DNA from: Bog-756 sp963696495
GTDB lineage: Bacteria; Actinomycetota; Acidimicrobiia; Acidimicrobiales; RAAP-2
DNA length: 64,000 nucleotides
Reading direction: 5' to 3'
Assembly: GCA_963696495.1 (NCBI GenBank)
Contig: CAVOKJ010000003.1
Span: forward strand, 658,886-722,885
Shown here: one piece after another, positions 35,820 through 43,040 of the stretch
How positions within the stretch are numbered: position 1 is the first letter of the stretch
Layout: each line of letters begins with the position of its first letter
The notes under the pieces: model-generated
Seen by the model: the letters and a program-made list of their open reading frames with translations, nothing else
Told to the model about the DNA's origin: nothing
Databases searched by the model: none
Translations under genes and position numbers: made by a program

Positions 35820-35882
35820 GTGCGGCGTGCAGGGGGCGGCGTGCGGCGTGCAGGGGGCGGCGTGCGACCTGCAGGGGGCGGG
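35820..35882. repeat. 21-bp tandem repeat, three copies
   Basis: Two identical units beginning GTGCGGCGTGCAGGGGGCGG and a third with two changes lie between the convergent DUF2252 and SGNH hydrolase genes. No reading frame uses them. Confidence 0.75.
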
Positions 35883-35894
35883 CGGCTTCCGGCG

Positions 35895-36923
35895 TCAGCC
35901 GGCGCGGCGCGAACGGATGGACCTCTCCAGGGTGAGGGCCATGCCCTCCATGCCGACAGCGCTCGGATGCAGGGGAAAGGTGTGGCGGGTCGACAGCACC
36001 GGCTCGACCCACCGGCTGTCGGCCGACGTGCAGGCATCGTGGGCGGTGCTCGGCCCCGCCGTGTCGACATAAGTGTCACCGGCGGAACCGGCGGCTTCGG
36101 CCAGCGTGGTGTTCAGTGCGGACTCGACCTCCCGGAGGAACCCGAGGTCCCCGGCGGAGAAGGGGAGCAACGGCCAACAGCCGGATCCCGTCGTCGGGAG
36201 GATCTCCGGATAGCCGATCACGAACACCCGCGCACGAGGCGCCCTCGACCGGATGTCGGCCAGCACGGCGGCGACCCGGCTGCCCACCTGCTGGACACCG
36301 GTGGTCAGTGGGTCGGTGCTCTCTCCGCCGTCGTGGCCGGCACATGACCAGCCCACCCGGGTCCCGCCCCACGGGGTGGCGGAGATGCAGCCGTCCACGA
36401 TGCGCGAGAAGCCGAGGTCGTTGCCGCCGATGCCCACACTCACGATGGAGGTGGTCGGACGCAGTGCATCGAGTTGCGCCGGCACGCCGGCGGCCTGGGC
36501 GCCGGTGAGGTCCCCGGTCGTCGCTCCGGCGCAACTCACGTCGGTGAGGGCGAGGCCCAGCGCCCTGGCGGTCAGGGACGGGTAGTTGTCGGACGAGCGC
36601 AGGCAGGAGGACGGGGCCGCCGGGGTGGTCGTGGGCCCGAGTTGGGAGGGGACGGCCGGACCGGAGGTGTACGAGTCTCCGAGCGCCACATAGGAGTCCA
36701 CGACCGGCGCCCGGCGGTGCGGGGGCGCCGATCCGGCCGCCATCGCCACCGGGATCACCGCCACCAGGCCGGTGGCCGCGCCGACCAGCGCGGCGGCCAT
36801 CCAGATCCGCCGGTGCAGGTCGGAGGCGTGGGAGGCCCCGGAACGGCGGCGTCCCGACGCACGGCGCTGCGACCGTCGGCGGCCGGGAGGGTTCGGCTCG
36901 TCGCCGGGTCGGGGAGGGGACAT
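35895..36923 (-). CDS. SGNH/GDSL-family hydrolase, membrane-anchored or secreted
   Basis: SGNH hydrolase of 342 aa, an exported esterase or lipase. After a basic, Arg-rich cytoplasmic start, a hydrophobic segment at about 42-64 acts as signal or anchor. Block I VALGDSYTSG has the nucleophile Ser, block III GIGGNDLGFS the Asn, and HPSAVGMEGMA near the end the His; several Cys pairs are typical of secreted actinobacterial forms such as the Streptomyces lipase. ATG 36923 follows TACCAT (36938-36933) by 9 bases. It is divergent from the cytochrome b operon. The natural ester is unknown. Confidence 0.85.
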   Translation of the reverse strand: MSPPRPGDEPNPPGRRRSQRRASGRRRSGASHASDLHRRIWMAAALVGAATGLVAVIPVAMAAGSAPPHRRAPVVDSYVALGDSYTSGPAVPSQLGPTTTPAAPSSCLRSSDNYPSLTARALGLALTDVSCAGATTGDLTGAQAAGVPAQLDALRPTTSIVSVGIGGNDLGFSRIVDGCISATPWGGTRVGWSCAGHDGGESTDPLTTGVQQVGSRVAAVLADIRSRAPRARVFVIGYPEILPTTGSGCWPLLPFSAGDLGFLREVESALNTTLAEAAGSAGDTYVDTAGPSTAHDACTSADSRWVEPVLSTRHTFPLHPSAVGMEGMALTLERSIRSRRAG

Positions 36924-37054
36924 CGCCGCACGATGGTAGAGGGCACGTCGCCCGTCGATGCATCGCCCCCGACCCGTCCCCCCCGCCGCCACTGCCCGCC
37001 GCCGTGGAAAGGCCCCACCCACTCCCCTTGGAAAGACACTTCACGCCCCCGGAA

Positions 37055-37097
37055 AGGCCCTTCGGCCCTAGTCCGCGAAGCCCTTCCTCCTTAGCCT
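37055..37097 (+). promoter_or_regulatory. DosR-like box and -10 of the cytochrome b operon
   Basis: AGGCCCTTCGGCCC (37055-37068) is followed by 23 bases and TAGCCT (37092-37097). Three GGAAAG motifs at 37006, 37030 and 37051, about two helical turns apart, may be extra contacts for the same activator. Confidence 0.6.
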
Positions 37098-37119
37098 CCA
37101 ACCAGGAGGTCAATTCGCT

Positions 37120-37308
37120 ATGGACCCGTTGTCAGCTGTCATGGTCAGGCTGGTGGGCGCGCTCGTCGACCTGAACCACCCCGGCCACTATCTCCACTGG
37201 GGATTCATCCAAATCTCGGTGGCGAACGCCGTGCTCATCCTGTTGATGGTGCTCGTGTTCGTGGCGGCCATCCTCATCCCCTTCCGTCGCCATGGAGGTG
37301 GGGAATGA
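37120..37308 (+). CDS. 62-residue single-helix membrane protein of the cytochrome b operon
   Basis: Not recognised by sequence. The 62-aa protein has one strong membrane helix (about residues 33-54, VANAVLILLMVLVFVAAILI) after a His-containing N-terminal segment NHPGHYLHWGF, and ends in a basic tail. AGGAGG lies 10 bases upstream of ATG 37120. Its stop overlaps the start of the cytochrome b gene as ATGA (37305-37308). Small single-helix subunits are common in cytochrome b complexes, so a structural subunit is likely. Confidence 0.75.
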   Translation: MDPLSAVMVRLVGALVDLNHPGHYLHWGFIQISVANAVLILLMVLVFVAAILIPFRRHGGGE

Positions 37309-38039
37309 CCATCGACGCCACCACCCGCACCGAGGGCTCCGACGTCAGCGCCGGTCTGCCCGAGGACGCCGACCAGCTGAGCGCCAAGCTCCGCCGGGCC
37401 GCCGTCGAGGCGCTCCCGCCCGAGCGGCTGATGCCCGACCGGCAGCCCGCGTACGTCGCATCGTGGATCTACGTCTTCGGGGTCATCACCATCTGCGCCC
37501 TCGCCATCGTCATCCTGACCGGCGTGGTCCTGGCCATCTTCGGGCCCACCTGGTGGCACGTCTCGACCACCGGGCTCTTCGTCAATTCGCTGCACCTGTG
37601 GAGTGTGGAGGTCTTCTTCTTCGCCATGGTCGTCCACCTGTGGGGGAAGTTCTTCATGGCCGCCTGGCGTGGCCGGCGGCGGGCGACCTGGATCACCGGG
37701 GTCGTGAGCTTCGTCGTGTCGGTCGGTGCCGCCTTCACCGGGTACCTGTCCCAGCAGAACTTCGACTCGCAGTGGATCAGCACCCAGGCCAAGGACGGGA
37801 TCAACTCGACCGGCGCCGGGGCCATCTTCAACGTGACCAATTTCGGGCAGATGCTCATGTGGCACATCGTCCTCCTGCCCCTGGCCGTCGTCGTCCTGGT
37901 CGGCGGGCACGTCCTGTTGGTCCGTCGGCGCGGGGTCGTGCCCCCCTTCGCCCCCCCGGGTTCGGCGCCTCCGGACCAGGACGAGACCGGGTCGGCTGAC
38001 GGTCAGGTGGCCGCGGCCAAGGTCGAGGACCGGCCATGA
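37305..38039 (+). CDS. Cytochrome b N-terminal-domain protein (b/b6-like)
   Basis: Integral membrane protein of 244 aa with four hydrophobic segments from about residue 50 to 205, matching the cytochrome b N-terminal domain. Four His that could bind two hemes are in NSLHLWS, VVHLWGKF, WHIVLL and GGHVLL. The usual connection to a full quinol-oxidising complex needs a Rieske protein and cytochrome c, neither of which is here. It overlaps both neighbours by ATGA, so the three genes are one translational unit. Expression under the DosR-like box suggests use at low oxygen or in dormancy, which is inference. Confidence 0.82.
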   Translation: MTIDATTRTEGSDVSAGLPEDADQLSAKLRRAAVEALPPERLMPDRQPAYVASWIYVFGVITICALAIVILTGVVLAIFGPTWWHVSTTGLFVNSLHLWSVEVFFFAMVVHLWGKFFMAAWRGRRRATWITGVVSFVVSVGAAFTGYLSQQNFDSQWISTQAKDGINSTGAGAIFNVTNFGQMLMWHIVLLPLAVVVLVGGHVLLVRRRGVVPPFAPPGSAPPDQDETGSADGQVAAAKVEDRP

Positions 38040-39091
38040 GCGGCGGCGCCGGGACGAAGCGACACCGCCCCTTCAACCCGGACCGGGACGTCGAGGAGTG
38101 GCACGGGAAATACCTTCCCTATGACCTGGTCAAGGAGTTCATCATCGCCTTCGTGGTCGTCGCCATCCTCGTGGTGGGACTGGCCGTGGTGTTCTCCTCG
38201 CCGGACGAGACGCCGGTCACCGTCAAGTCGTGGTCGACCTCGGACCCGGTGGACTTCGCCCAGACGGCGATCACCGAGCTCGACGGTACCAGCGGCACCG
38301 CCACCTACGGCCCGCCGTACAACTCGACCCCCGGCTCCTCACAGTCCATCGGGCCCTTCTCGCCGGAGAGCTGGCTGGGTGTCCACCATCCCATCGACAC
38401 GGCCAACGACTACGTCATCGACCCGCTGCGGACCCTGCCGAACAGCCCGAAGCTGCAGGCGGCGGTCAACGAGTACACGTCGGCGTCCGCGGCCCAGCAG
38501 GCCAAGTGGACGGCGGCCTACGAGACCGCCGTGGCCAAGGCGACGTACGCCGACGGGGTGCTCACCGTGCCTCGCGGCGACTACGGCCCGGTCGGGACCA
38601 TCATCGCCGGGCTGACCTCGATGGCCAGGAGCGGCGCCCTCGACGGTGCCCTGCTCAAGTCCACCCAGTTCTACGGGACGGACTACACCAAGCCGTTGCT
38701 GTTCATCGCCGACGGCACCTACCTGGCCAACCTCGCCCAGAACCAGCACCTCTCGGGCGACCAGTGGGGCATGATGAACGAGACGGGCAACTACCCCGGG
38801 CAGGCCTGGTTGTGGCTCTACACGCTCTGGTACCAGGTGCCCCCCATGAACACCTCGGCCAGCGGCGACCTCCAGGTCTGGGCCATCATGATGGGCCTGA
38901 CCCTGGTGTTGGCGCTGCTGCCCTTCATCCCCGGCCTGCGCTCGATCCCCCGGTGGAGCCGGGTCTACCGGCTCATCTGGCGCCAGCACTACCGCGACCT
39001 CGCCGCGCAGGCGGACCCGCACGGCAAGTCGCCGCCCACCGAGTCCCCACCGACGGAGGCACCCTCGTCCGGCGTCCCGGTGACTGTCTGA
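38036..39091 (+). CDS. Membrane protein with large extracytoplasmic domain, cytochrome b partner
   Basis: Not assigned to a family. The 351-aa protein starts with a basic segment (RPFNPDRDVEEWHGKYLPYD), has one membrane helix at about 37-55, a roughly 210-residue polar domain, and a second hydrophobic part (about 258-300, WLWLYTLWYQVPP then a helix). The last part recalls the PEWYF region of cytochrome b C-terminal domains or subunit IV, so it may be a divergent subunit IV with an inserted external domain. ATG 38036 overlaps the cytochrome b stop as ATGA. No c-type heme CxxCH motif is present. Confidence 0.65.
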   Translation: MSGGAGTKRHRPFNPDRDVEEWHGKYLPYDLVKEFIIAFVVVAILVVGLAVVFSSPDETPVTVKSWSTSDPVDFAQTAITELDGTSGTATYGPPYNSTPGSSQSIGPFSPESWLGVHHPIDTANDYVIDPLRTLPNSPKLQAAVNEYTSASAAQQAKWTAAYETAVAKATYADGVLTVPRGDYGPVGTIIAGLTSMARSGALDGALLKSTQFYGTDYTKPLLFIADGTYLANLAQNQHLSGDQWGMMNETGNYPGQAWLWLYTLWYQVPPMNTSASGDLQVWAIMMGLTLVLALLPFIPGLRSIPRWSRVYRLIWRQHYRDLAAQADPHGKSPPTESPPTEAPSSGVPVTV

Positions 39092-39136
39092 CTCTCTGAC
39101 TGCCGAGCGAGCGGTCGATGGGTGCCGCGGTTGCTC

Positions 39137-39706
39137 TCAGGACGTCATGCCCTGCAGGCCGACGAGGCCGCGCGCCAGCTCGATCTCGCCCATGTGACGC
39201 AGTCCGTGCTGGTAGATCCAGCATTCGGCCGCGTCGAGCAGGGTGACGCCGTCGGGCCCGGCCACGCGGGCGCTGTAGGTGCTGGCCACCTCGGGCGGAA
39301 GCGGGCGTCCGATCACCACGCGGCCGAGGTCGCCCGGGTCCAGCCCGTCCAGCCATGCCTCGGTCCGGTCGAACACCGCAGCCATGTACTCCTGGAAGGC
39401 CTCGTAGTCGCCGATCCTCTGATGGACCATCTCGGAGACGGTCCGGTGCTTCCCGTGGTCGGCGATCGCCGGCTTCACGCGCTGCTCCCATGAGGCATCC
39501 CAGATCGGCGTCGTCCCGGTCATCAGCATGAACGACGCGTCGATCATGTTCACGATGTGGAACAGGCTGAAGGCGATGGGCAACACCCCCTCCCGCTCGA
39601 AGTGGTTGACCTGGTCGAGGTCCATCGTCGCCACGGCGTCGTAGTACAGCGAATGCATCGCCCGCATCCGGCGTTGCAGCGAGTCGAGCACGAGTTCACC
39701 GGACAA
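39137..39706 (-). CDS. DinB-like four-helix protein
   Basis: A 189-aa protein of DinB-like (YfiT/DinB superfamily) shape. Helices LVLDSLQRRMRAMHSLYYDAV and AFSLFHIVNMIDASFML carry the first metal-type His, and DAAECWIYQHGLRHMGEIELA gives the last HxxxH, the usual pattern for a single metal site. Members include thiol-S-transferases and thiol-dependent enzymes; no substrate is known here. TTG 39706 is chosen because AAGGGAGAG is 6 bases upstream. It is divergent from the DUF2855 gene across a 36-bp inverted repeat. Confidence 0.65.
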   Translation of the reverse strand: MSGELVLDSLQRRMRAMHSLYYDAVATMDLDQVNHFEREGVLPIAFSLFHIVNMIDASFMLMTGTTPIWDASWEQRVKPAIADHGKHRTVSEMVHQRIGDYEAFQEYMAAVFDRTEAWLDGLDPGDLGRVVIGRPLPPEVASTYSARVAGPDGVTLLDAAECWIYQHGLRHMGEIELARGLVGLQGMTS

Positions 39707-39770
39707 CGGTCTCTCCCTTGTGACGAGGACGGCCCGTCGTGGTGCGGGCCGGGTCCCCGGCGATTGTCCC

Positions 39771-39810
39771 ACGGTAAACACTTGGCAGTTCGACTGTCAA
39801 CTGTTACCCT
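39771..39810. promoter_or_regulatory. 36-bp operator-like inverted repeat between divergent promoters
   Basis: The repeat spans 39773-39808. The inner arms TTGGCAGT and ACTGTCAA match at 7 of 8 positions around TCG, and the outer arms GGTAA and TTACC extend it. The outer edge overlaps TACCGT (39776-39771, minus) and TACCCT (39805-39810, plus), both likely -10 elements. A repressor bound here would shut off both the DinB-like gene and the DUF2855 operon; the TetR gene at 41008 is the obvious candidate. Confidence 0.7.
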
Positions 39811-39858
39811 GCCGCCACCGGCCCGTCATGGCCGAGGACACGAGACGAGAGGTGCCGC

Positions 39859-40995
39859 ATGGAACTCGAGGTCGACCGGGGCGACCTCCGGCACGTCCGG
39901 TTCGCCGACGCCGGGCCCGAACCGCTCGGGCCCGGCGAGGTGCGGCTCAGGATCGACGCGTTCGGGCTGACGTCCAACAACATCACCTACGCCGTGTTCG
40001 GCGACGCCATGGGCTACTGGCAGTTCTTTCCCGGTCCCGACGAGGACGGCACGCACTGGGGCCGGCTGCCCGTCTGGGGCTTCGCCGAGGTGACCGAGTC
40101 CTCGGTGGCCGGCGTCGACGAGGCGTCCCGCCTCTACGGCTACCTGCCGCTCGCCGATGAGCTGATCGTGCGGCCCGGGCGTGTCGATGGCACCGGGTTC
40201 TCCGACCTGGCTCCCCACCGACAGCCCCTTCCGAGCGTCTACAACCGGTACTCTTTCGTGGACCGGGATCCCGTCTACCACCCCGGGCGTGAGCCGCAGC
40301 AGATGCTGCTCTGGCCGCTGTTCGTCACCTCGTTCGTCGTCGACGACTTCCTCGGTGACCACGGCATGTTCGACAGCGCCTGCGTGCTGATCTCGAGCGC
40401 GTCGGCCAAGACGTCCATCGCCGCGGCCTTCCTGCTGGCCGGCCGGCCCGGTCTCGAGGTCGTCGGTCTCACCTCGCCCGTCAATCTCGAGTTCGTCTCC
40501 TCACTGGACTGCTACGACCGGGTGCTCGCCTACTCAGACGTGCAGTCGCTGGCACCGGTCGACGCCTGCTACATCGACGTCGCCGGGAACCAGGACGTCA
40601 CCGGCGACGTCCACCGCCACCTGGGGGACCGTCTGCGCTACAGCATGATCGTCGGTGACACCCACTGGGAGAGCCCGACCGCGTCGACCGGCTCGCTCCC
40701 GGGGCCCCACCCGACCTTCCTCTTCGCCCCGGACCAGATCGCCAAGCGTCGCCAGGAGTGGGGCCGCGACGGCTTCGAACTGGCCGTGTCGAGGGCATGG
40801 GACCGGTTCTCCCCCTGGACGGACGGGTGGTTGGACATCCGCGAGGTCAGCGGGGCGGACGCCGTCGAGTCGGCGTACCGTGCGCTCCTCGACGGGCGGG
40901 TCGATCCCCGGGTGGGCGAGGTGTGCTCGTTGCGACCACCCGGTGCCGCCCGGGATGGCGGGCACCCGGACCATCGACGCCGGGCCGGACGGTAG
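39859..40995 (+). CDS. DUF2855 family protein
   Basis: A 378-aa protein of DUF2855, a family that resembles zinc-less medium-chain dehydrogenases: an N-terminal GroES-like beta domain (GPGEVRLRIDAFGLTSNNITYA) and a nucleotide-binding part where ISSASAKTSIAAAF takes the place of the usual GxGxxG. The cofactor is uncertain. ATG 39859 is near GAGAGG. TetR gene follows 12 bases after its stop, so they are likely one operon. Controlled by the inverted repeat at 39773-39808. Confidence 0.8.
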   Translation: MELEVDRGDLRHVRFADAGPEPLGPGEVRLRIDAFGLTSNNITYAVFGDAMGYWQFFPGPDEDGTHWGRLPVWGFAEVTESSVAGVDEASRLYGYLPLADELIVRPGRVDGTGFSDLAPHRQPLPSVYNRYSFVDRDPVYHPGREPQQMLLWPLFVTSFVVDDFLGDHGMFDSACVLISSASAKTSIAAAFLLAGRPGLEVVGLTSPVNLEFVSSLDCYDRVLAYSDVQSLAPVDACYIDVAGNQDVTGDVHRHLGDRLRYSMIVGDTHWESPTASTGSLPGPHPTFLFAPDQIAKRRQEWGRDGFELAVSRAWDRFSPWTDGWLDIREVSGADAVESAYRALLDGRVDPRVGEVCSLRPPGAARDGGHPDHRRRAGR

Positions 40996-41007
40996 CCTCC
41001 AACCACC

Positions 41008-41691
41008 ATGGTCACCTCCACCGCCGACAACAAGAAGTCCTCGATGCCGGACACCCTGAGCGGTGCCGGTGCAGCCGGACGTGAGCCGGTGGTCCCGGTG
41101 GACCGGCCGGACGGTCGCCAACTACGACGGAAACGCAACCGTGAGGCGGTCGTCGACGCCCTGCTCGACCTGTACGGCGACGGGAACCTCCGGCCGAGCA
41201 CCGAGGAGATCGCCGCCCGGTCCGGGCTCTCGCCCCGATCGGTGTTCCGCTACTTCGACGACGTGGACGACCTGACCAGGGCGGCAATAGCGAGGATGGA
41301 GCGTCGGGCGGTGACGCTCCTCCCCATCGACGTCGACCCGTCGGCGCCAGTGACCGTACGGGTGAGGGTCCTGGTCGAGCAGCGGTTCCGTCTCTTCGAC
41401 ACCGTCGGCAGCGCGGCAACCGTGTCCAGGCTCCGGGCGCCGTTCCAGCCCATCCTGGCGGCGCGGCTGCGGGAGAACAGGGCGCTCCTCCGGCGGCAGA
41501 TCGAGACGCTCTTCGCACCCGAGCTCGCCCACAAGGGCCGGGCCGGGGCGGCGGCGGCACTGGCGGCGGCCGACGTCATCTGCTCGTTCGAGGCCCACCA
41601 GCTCCTGGTGGCGGACCAGGCGCTGGGGCCGGCAGAGGCCAGGTTCGTGATGGCCACCGCCCTGGAGGCGCTCCTCGGACCGAACAGCTGA
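41008..41691 (+). CDS. TetR-family transcriptional regulator
   Basis: A 227-aa regulator. The N-terminal helix-turn-helix EEIAARSGLSPRSVFRYFDD is followed by a helical C-terminal domain of about 150 residues for ligand binding and dimerisation; the ligand is unknown. TAGCCT (40993-40998) overlaps the end of DUF2855 and lies 9 bases before ATG 41008, allowing extra expression of the regulator. The matching operator is proposed at 39773-39808, making this an autoregulated operon. The 40-residue unstructured N-terminal lead before the helix-turn-helix is a little long. Confidence 0.88.
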   Translation: MVTSTADNKKSSMPDTLSGAGAAGREPVVPVDRPDGRQLRRKRNREAVVDALLDLYGDGNLRPSTEEIAARSGLSPRSVFRYFDDVDDLTRAAIARMERRAVTLLPIDVDPSAPVTVRVRVLVEQRFRLFDTVGSAATVSRLRAPFQPILAARLRENRALLRRQIETLFAPELAHKGRAGAAAALAAADVICSFEAHQLLVADQALGPAEARFVMATALEALLGPNS

Positions 41692-41708
41692 CGTCGACGC
41701 CGATCCCC

Positions 41709-42980
41709 GTGCGCGGTTACTGGCCCGGTCCGTGGGCATGCGAGGACGGTGGGCCGCAACGGCTCCAATCGGCCCGCGGCGTGGCCCCGCTGGGCGTCGG
41801 AGCCGGTGGCGGCCTCGATGTCGTGTCGCGGCTGGCTCCGGCGGCGACCATGCTCGTGACCCGGGACCCCGGCGAGCTCTACCTCCTCCGCCACACGGCG
41901 GGGGACGATGCCATCTCCTTCGTCGAGCGGCTCGATCCGGCCAGCCTCGAACCGGTCGGACGCTCACCCGACCTGGCCGGGGGGCCGACCTGGCCGGGGA
42001 GCATCGCCGTCCACGCCAACGGCTCGATCTACGTCGTGTTCGGCAACCATGCGCACCGGCTCGCCCCCGACCTCTCCGTGGTGGCGTCGGCGGCGCTGCC
42101 CAGGCCGGTGCCCTACAACGGGTTCGTGGTGATGCCCGACGGCCACCTGATCACCAAGGACTTCGCCGGCTCCCGTCCGGGGCTCCCCGTCCCGCCGGAC
42201 GCCCGTCGCCCCTGCGAGCTCGTGGCCCTGGAGCCCGAGGGCCTCGAGATCGTCGACCGCCTCCAGCTCGACGAGCCGTCGATCGCCCGGCTGTCCGCCG
42301 ACGACGACACCGTCTACGCGGTGGGCGACACCAGCCTGCTCCGAGCCCGGTGGGCCGGCCGCTTCAGGCCCGACCGCCGGTTCCGGGCGCAGTATCGGAC
42401 GATGGCCGGCCAGACCTACGGCTGGGACTGCGTACTGGCGCTCGGGGCCGCGTGGTTCCTCGACAACGGTGACGGGAGCGAGGGCTACTCCGGGACGCTC
42501 CACGGCCACGGCCGGTCGACCGCCCCGCTCCGCCTGTTCCGGGTCGACGTCGGTTCGGGGGCCGTGTCGAGCGCCGAGGTGGGCACCGGGCCGGGCGGCC
42601 TCGTCGCCAACCCCCCACTGATCGACGTCGACCGATCGATCGCCGTCGGCTACGACAGCGGCAACGGGGTGCTGTGCGCCTTCGACATCGCCGCCGACGG
42701 CGGGCTCAGCCCGCGCTGGCGGCGGAACCAGGAGCACGGAGGCCACCTCGTGCTCTACCCGACCACCGGCGAGCTGGTCACCGGCCATTTCGACCAGGAA
42801 CGTCTGGCCGACCAGGTGGTCATCCTCGACATCGAGACCGGCGCCGAGCTGGCCAGGGCCGATACCGGCAGCCCCGTCCAGTCGGTGCTGTTCCCGGCGG
42901 CCGGCGCCGACGGGGCGCTGTACGTCTGCACCTTCACCACCATCAGCCGGTTGAGCCGGCACGCCCACGCGGCTTCCTGA
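41709..42980 (+). CDS. Beta-propeller-like protein of unknown function
   Basis: A 423-aa protein with repeated short beta segments such as GSIAVHANGSIYVVF, FVVMPDGHLITKDF and VLFPAAGADGALYVC, consistent with a PQQ/SMP-30-like propeller. There is no signal peptide, so it is probably cytoplasmic. No catalytic motif is seen. GTG 41709 lies 17 bases after the TetR stop, so it is co-transcribed with DUF2855 and TetR. It could bind or process the ligand of the regulator, which is a guess. Confidence 0.65.
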   Translation: MRGYWPGPWACEDGGPQRLQSARGVAPLGVGAGGGLDVVSRLAPAATMLVTRDPGELYLLRHTAGDDAISFVERLDPASLEPVGRSPDLAGGPTWPGSIAVHANGSIYVVFGNHAHRLAPDLSVVASAALPRPVPYNGFVVMPDGHLITKDFAGSRPGLPVPPDARRPCELVALEPEGLEIVDRLQLDEPSIARLSADDDTVYAVGDTSLLRARWAGRFRPDRRFRAQYRTMAGQTYGWDCVLALGAAWFLDNGDGSEGYSGTLHGHGRSTAPLRLFRVDVGSGAVSSAEVGTGPGGLVANPPLIDVDRSIAVGYDSGNGVLCAFDIAADGGLSPRWRRNQEHGGHLVLYPTTGELVTGHFDQERLADQVVILDIETGAELARADTGSPVQSVLFPAAGADGALYVCTFTTISRLSRHAHAAS

Positions 42981-43040
42981 CCGGCCGACCGTCCGCCGCC
43001 GGTGGACACCCGCCGCCCGGGGGCTCCACGCGGTCCCGGA

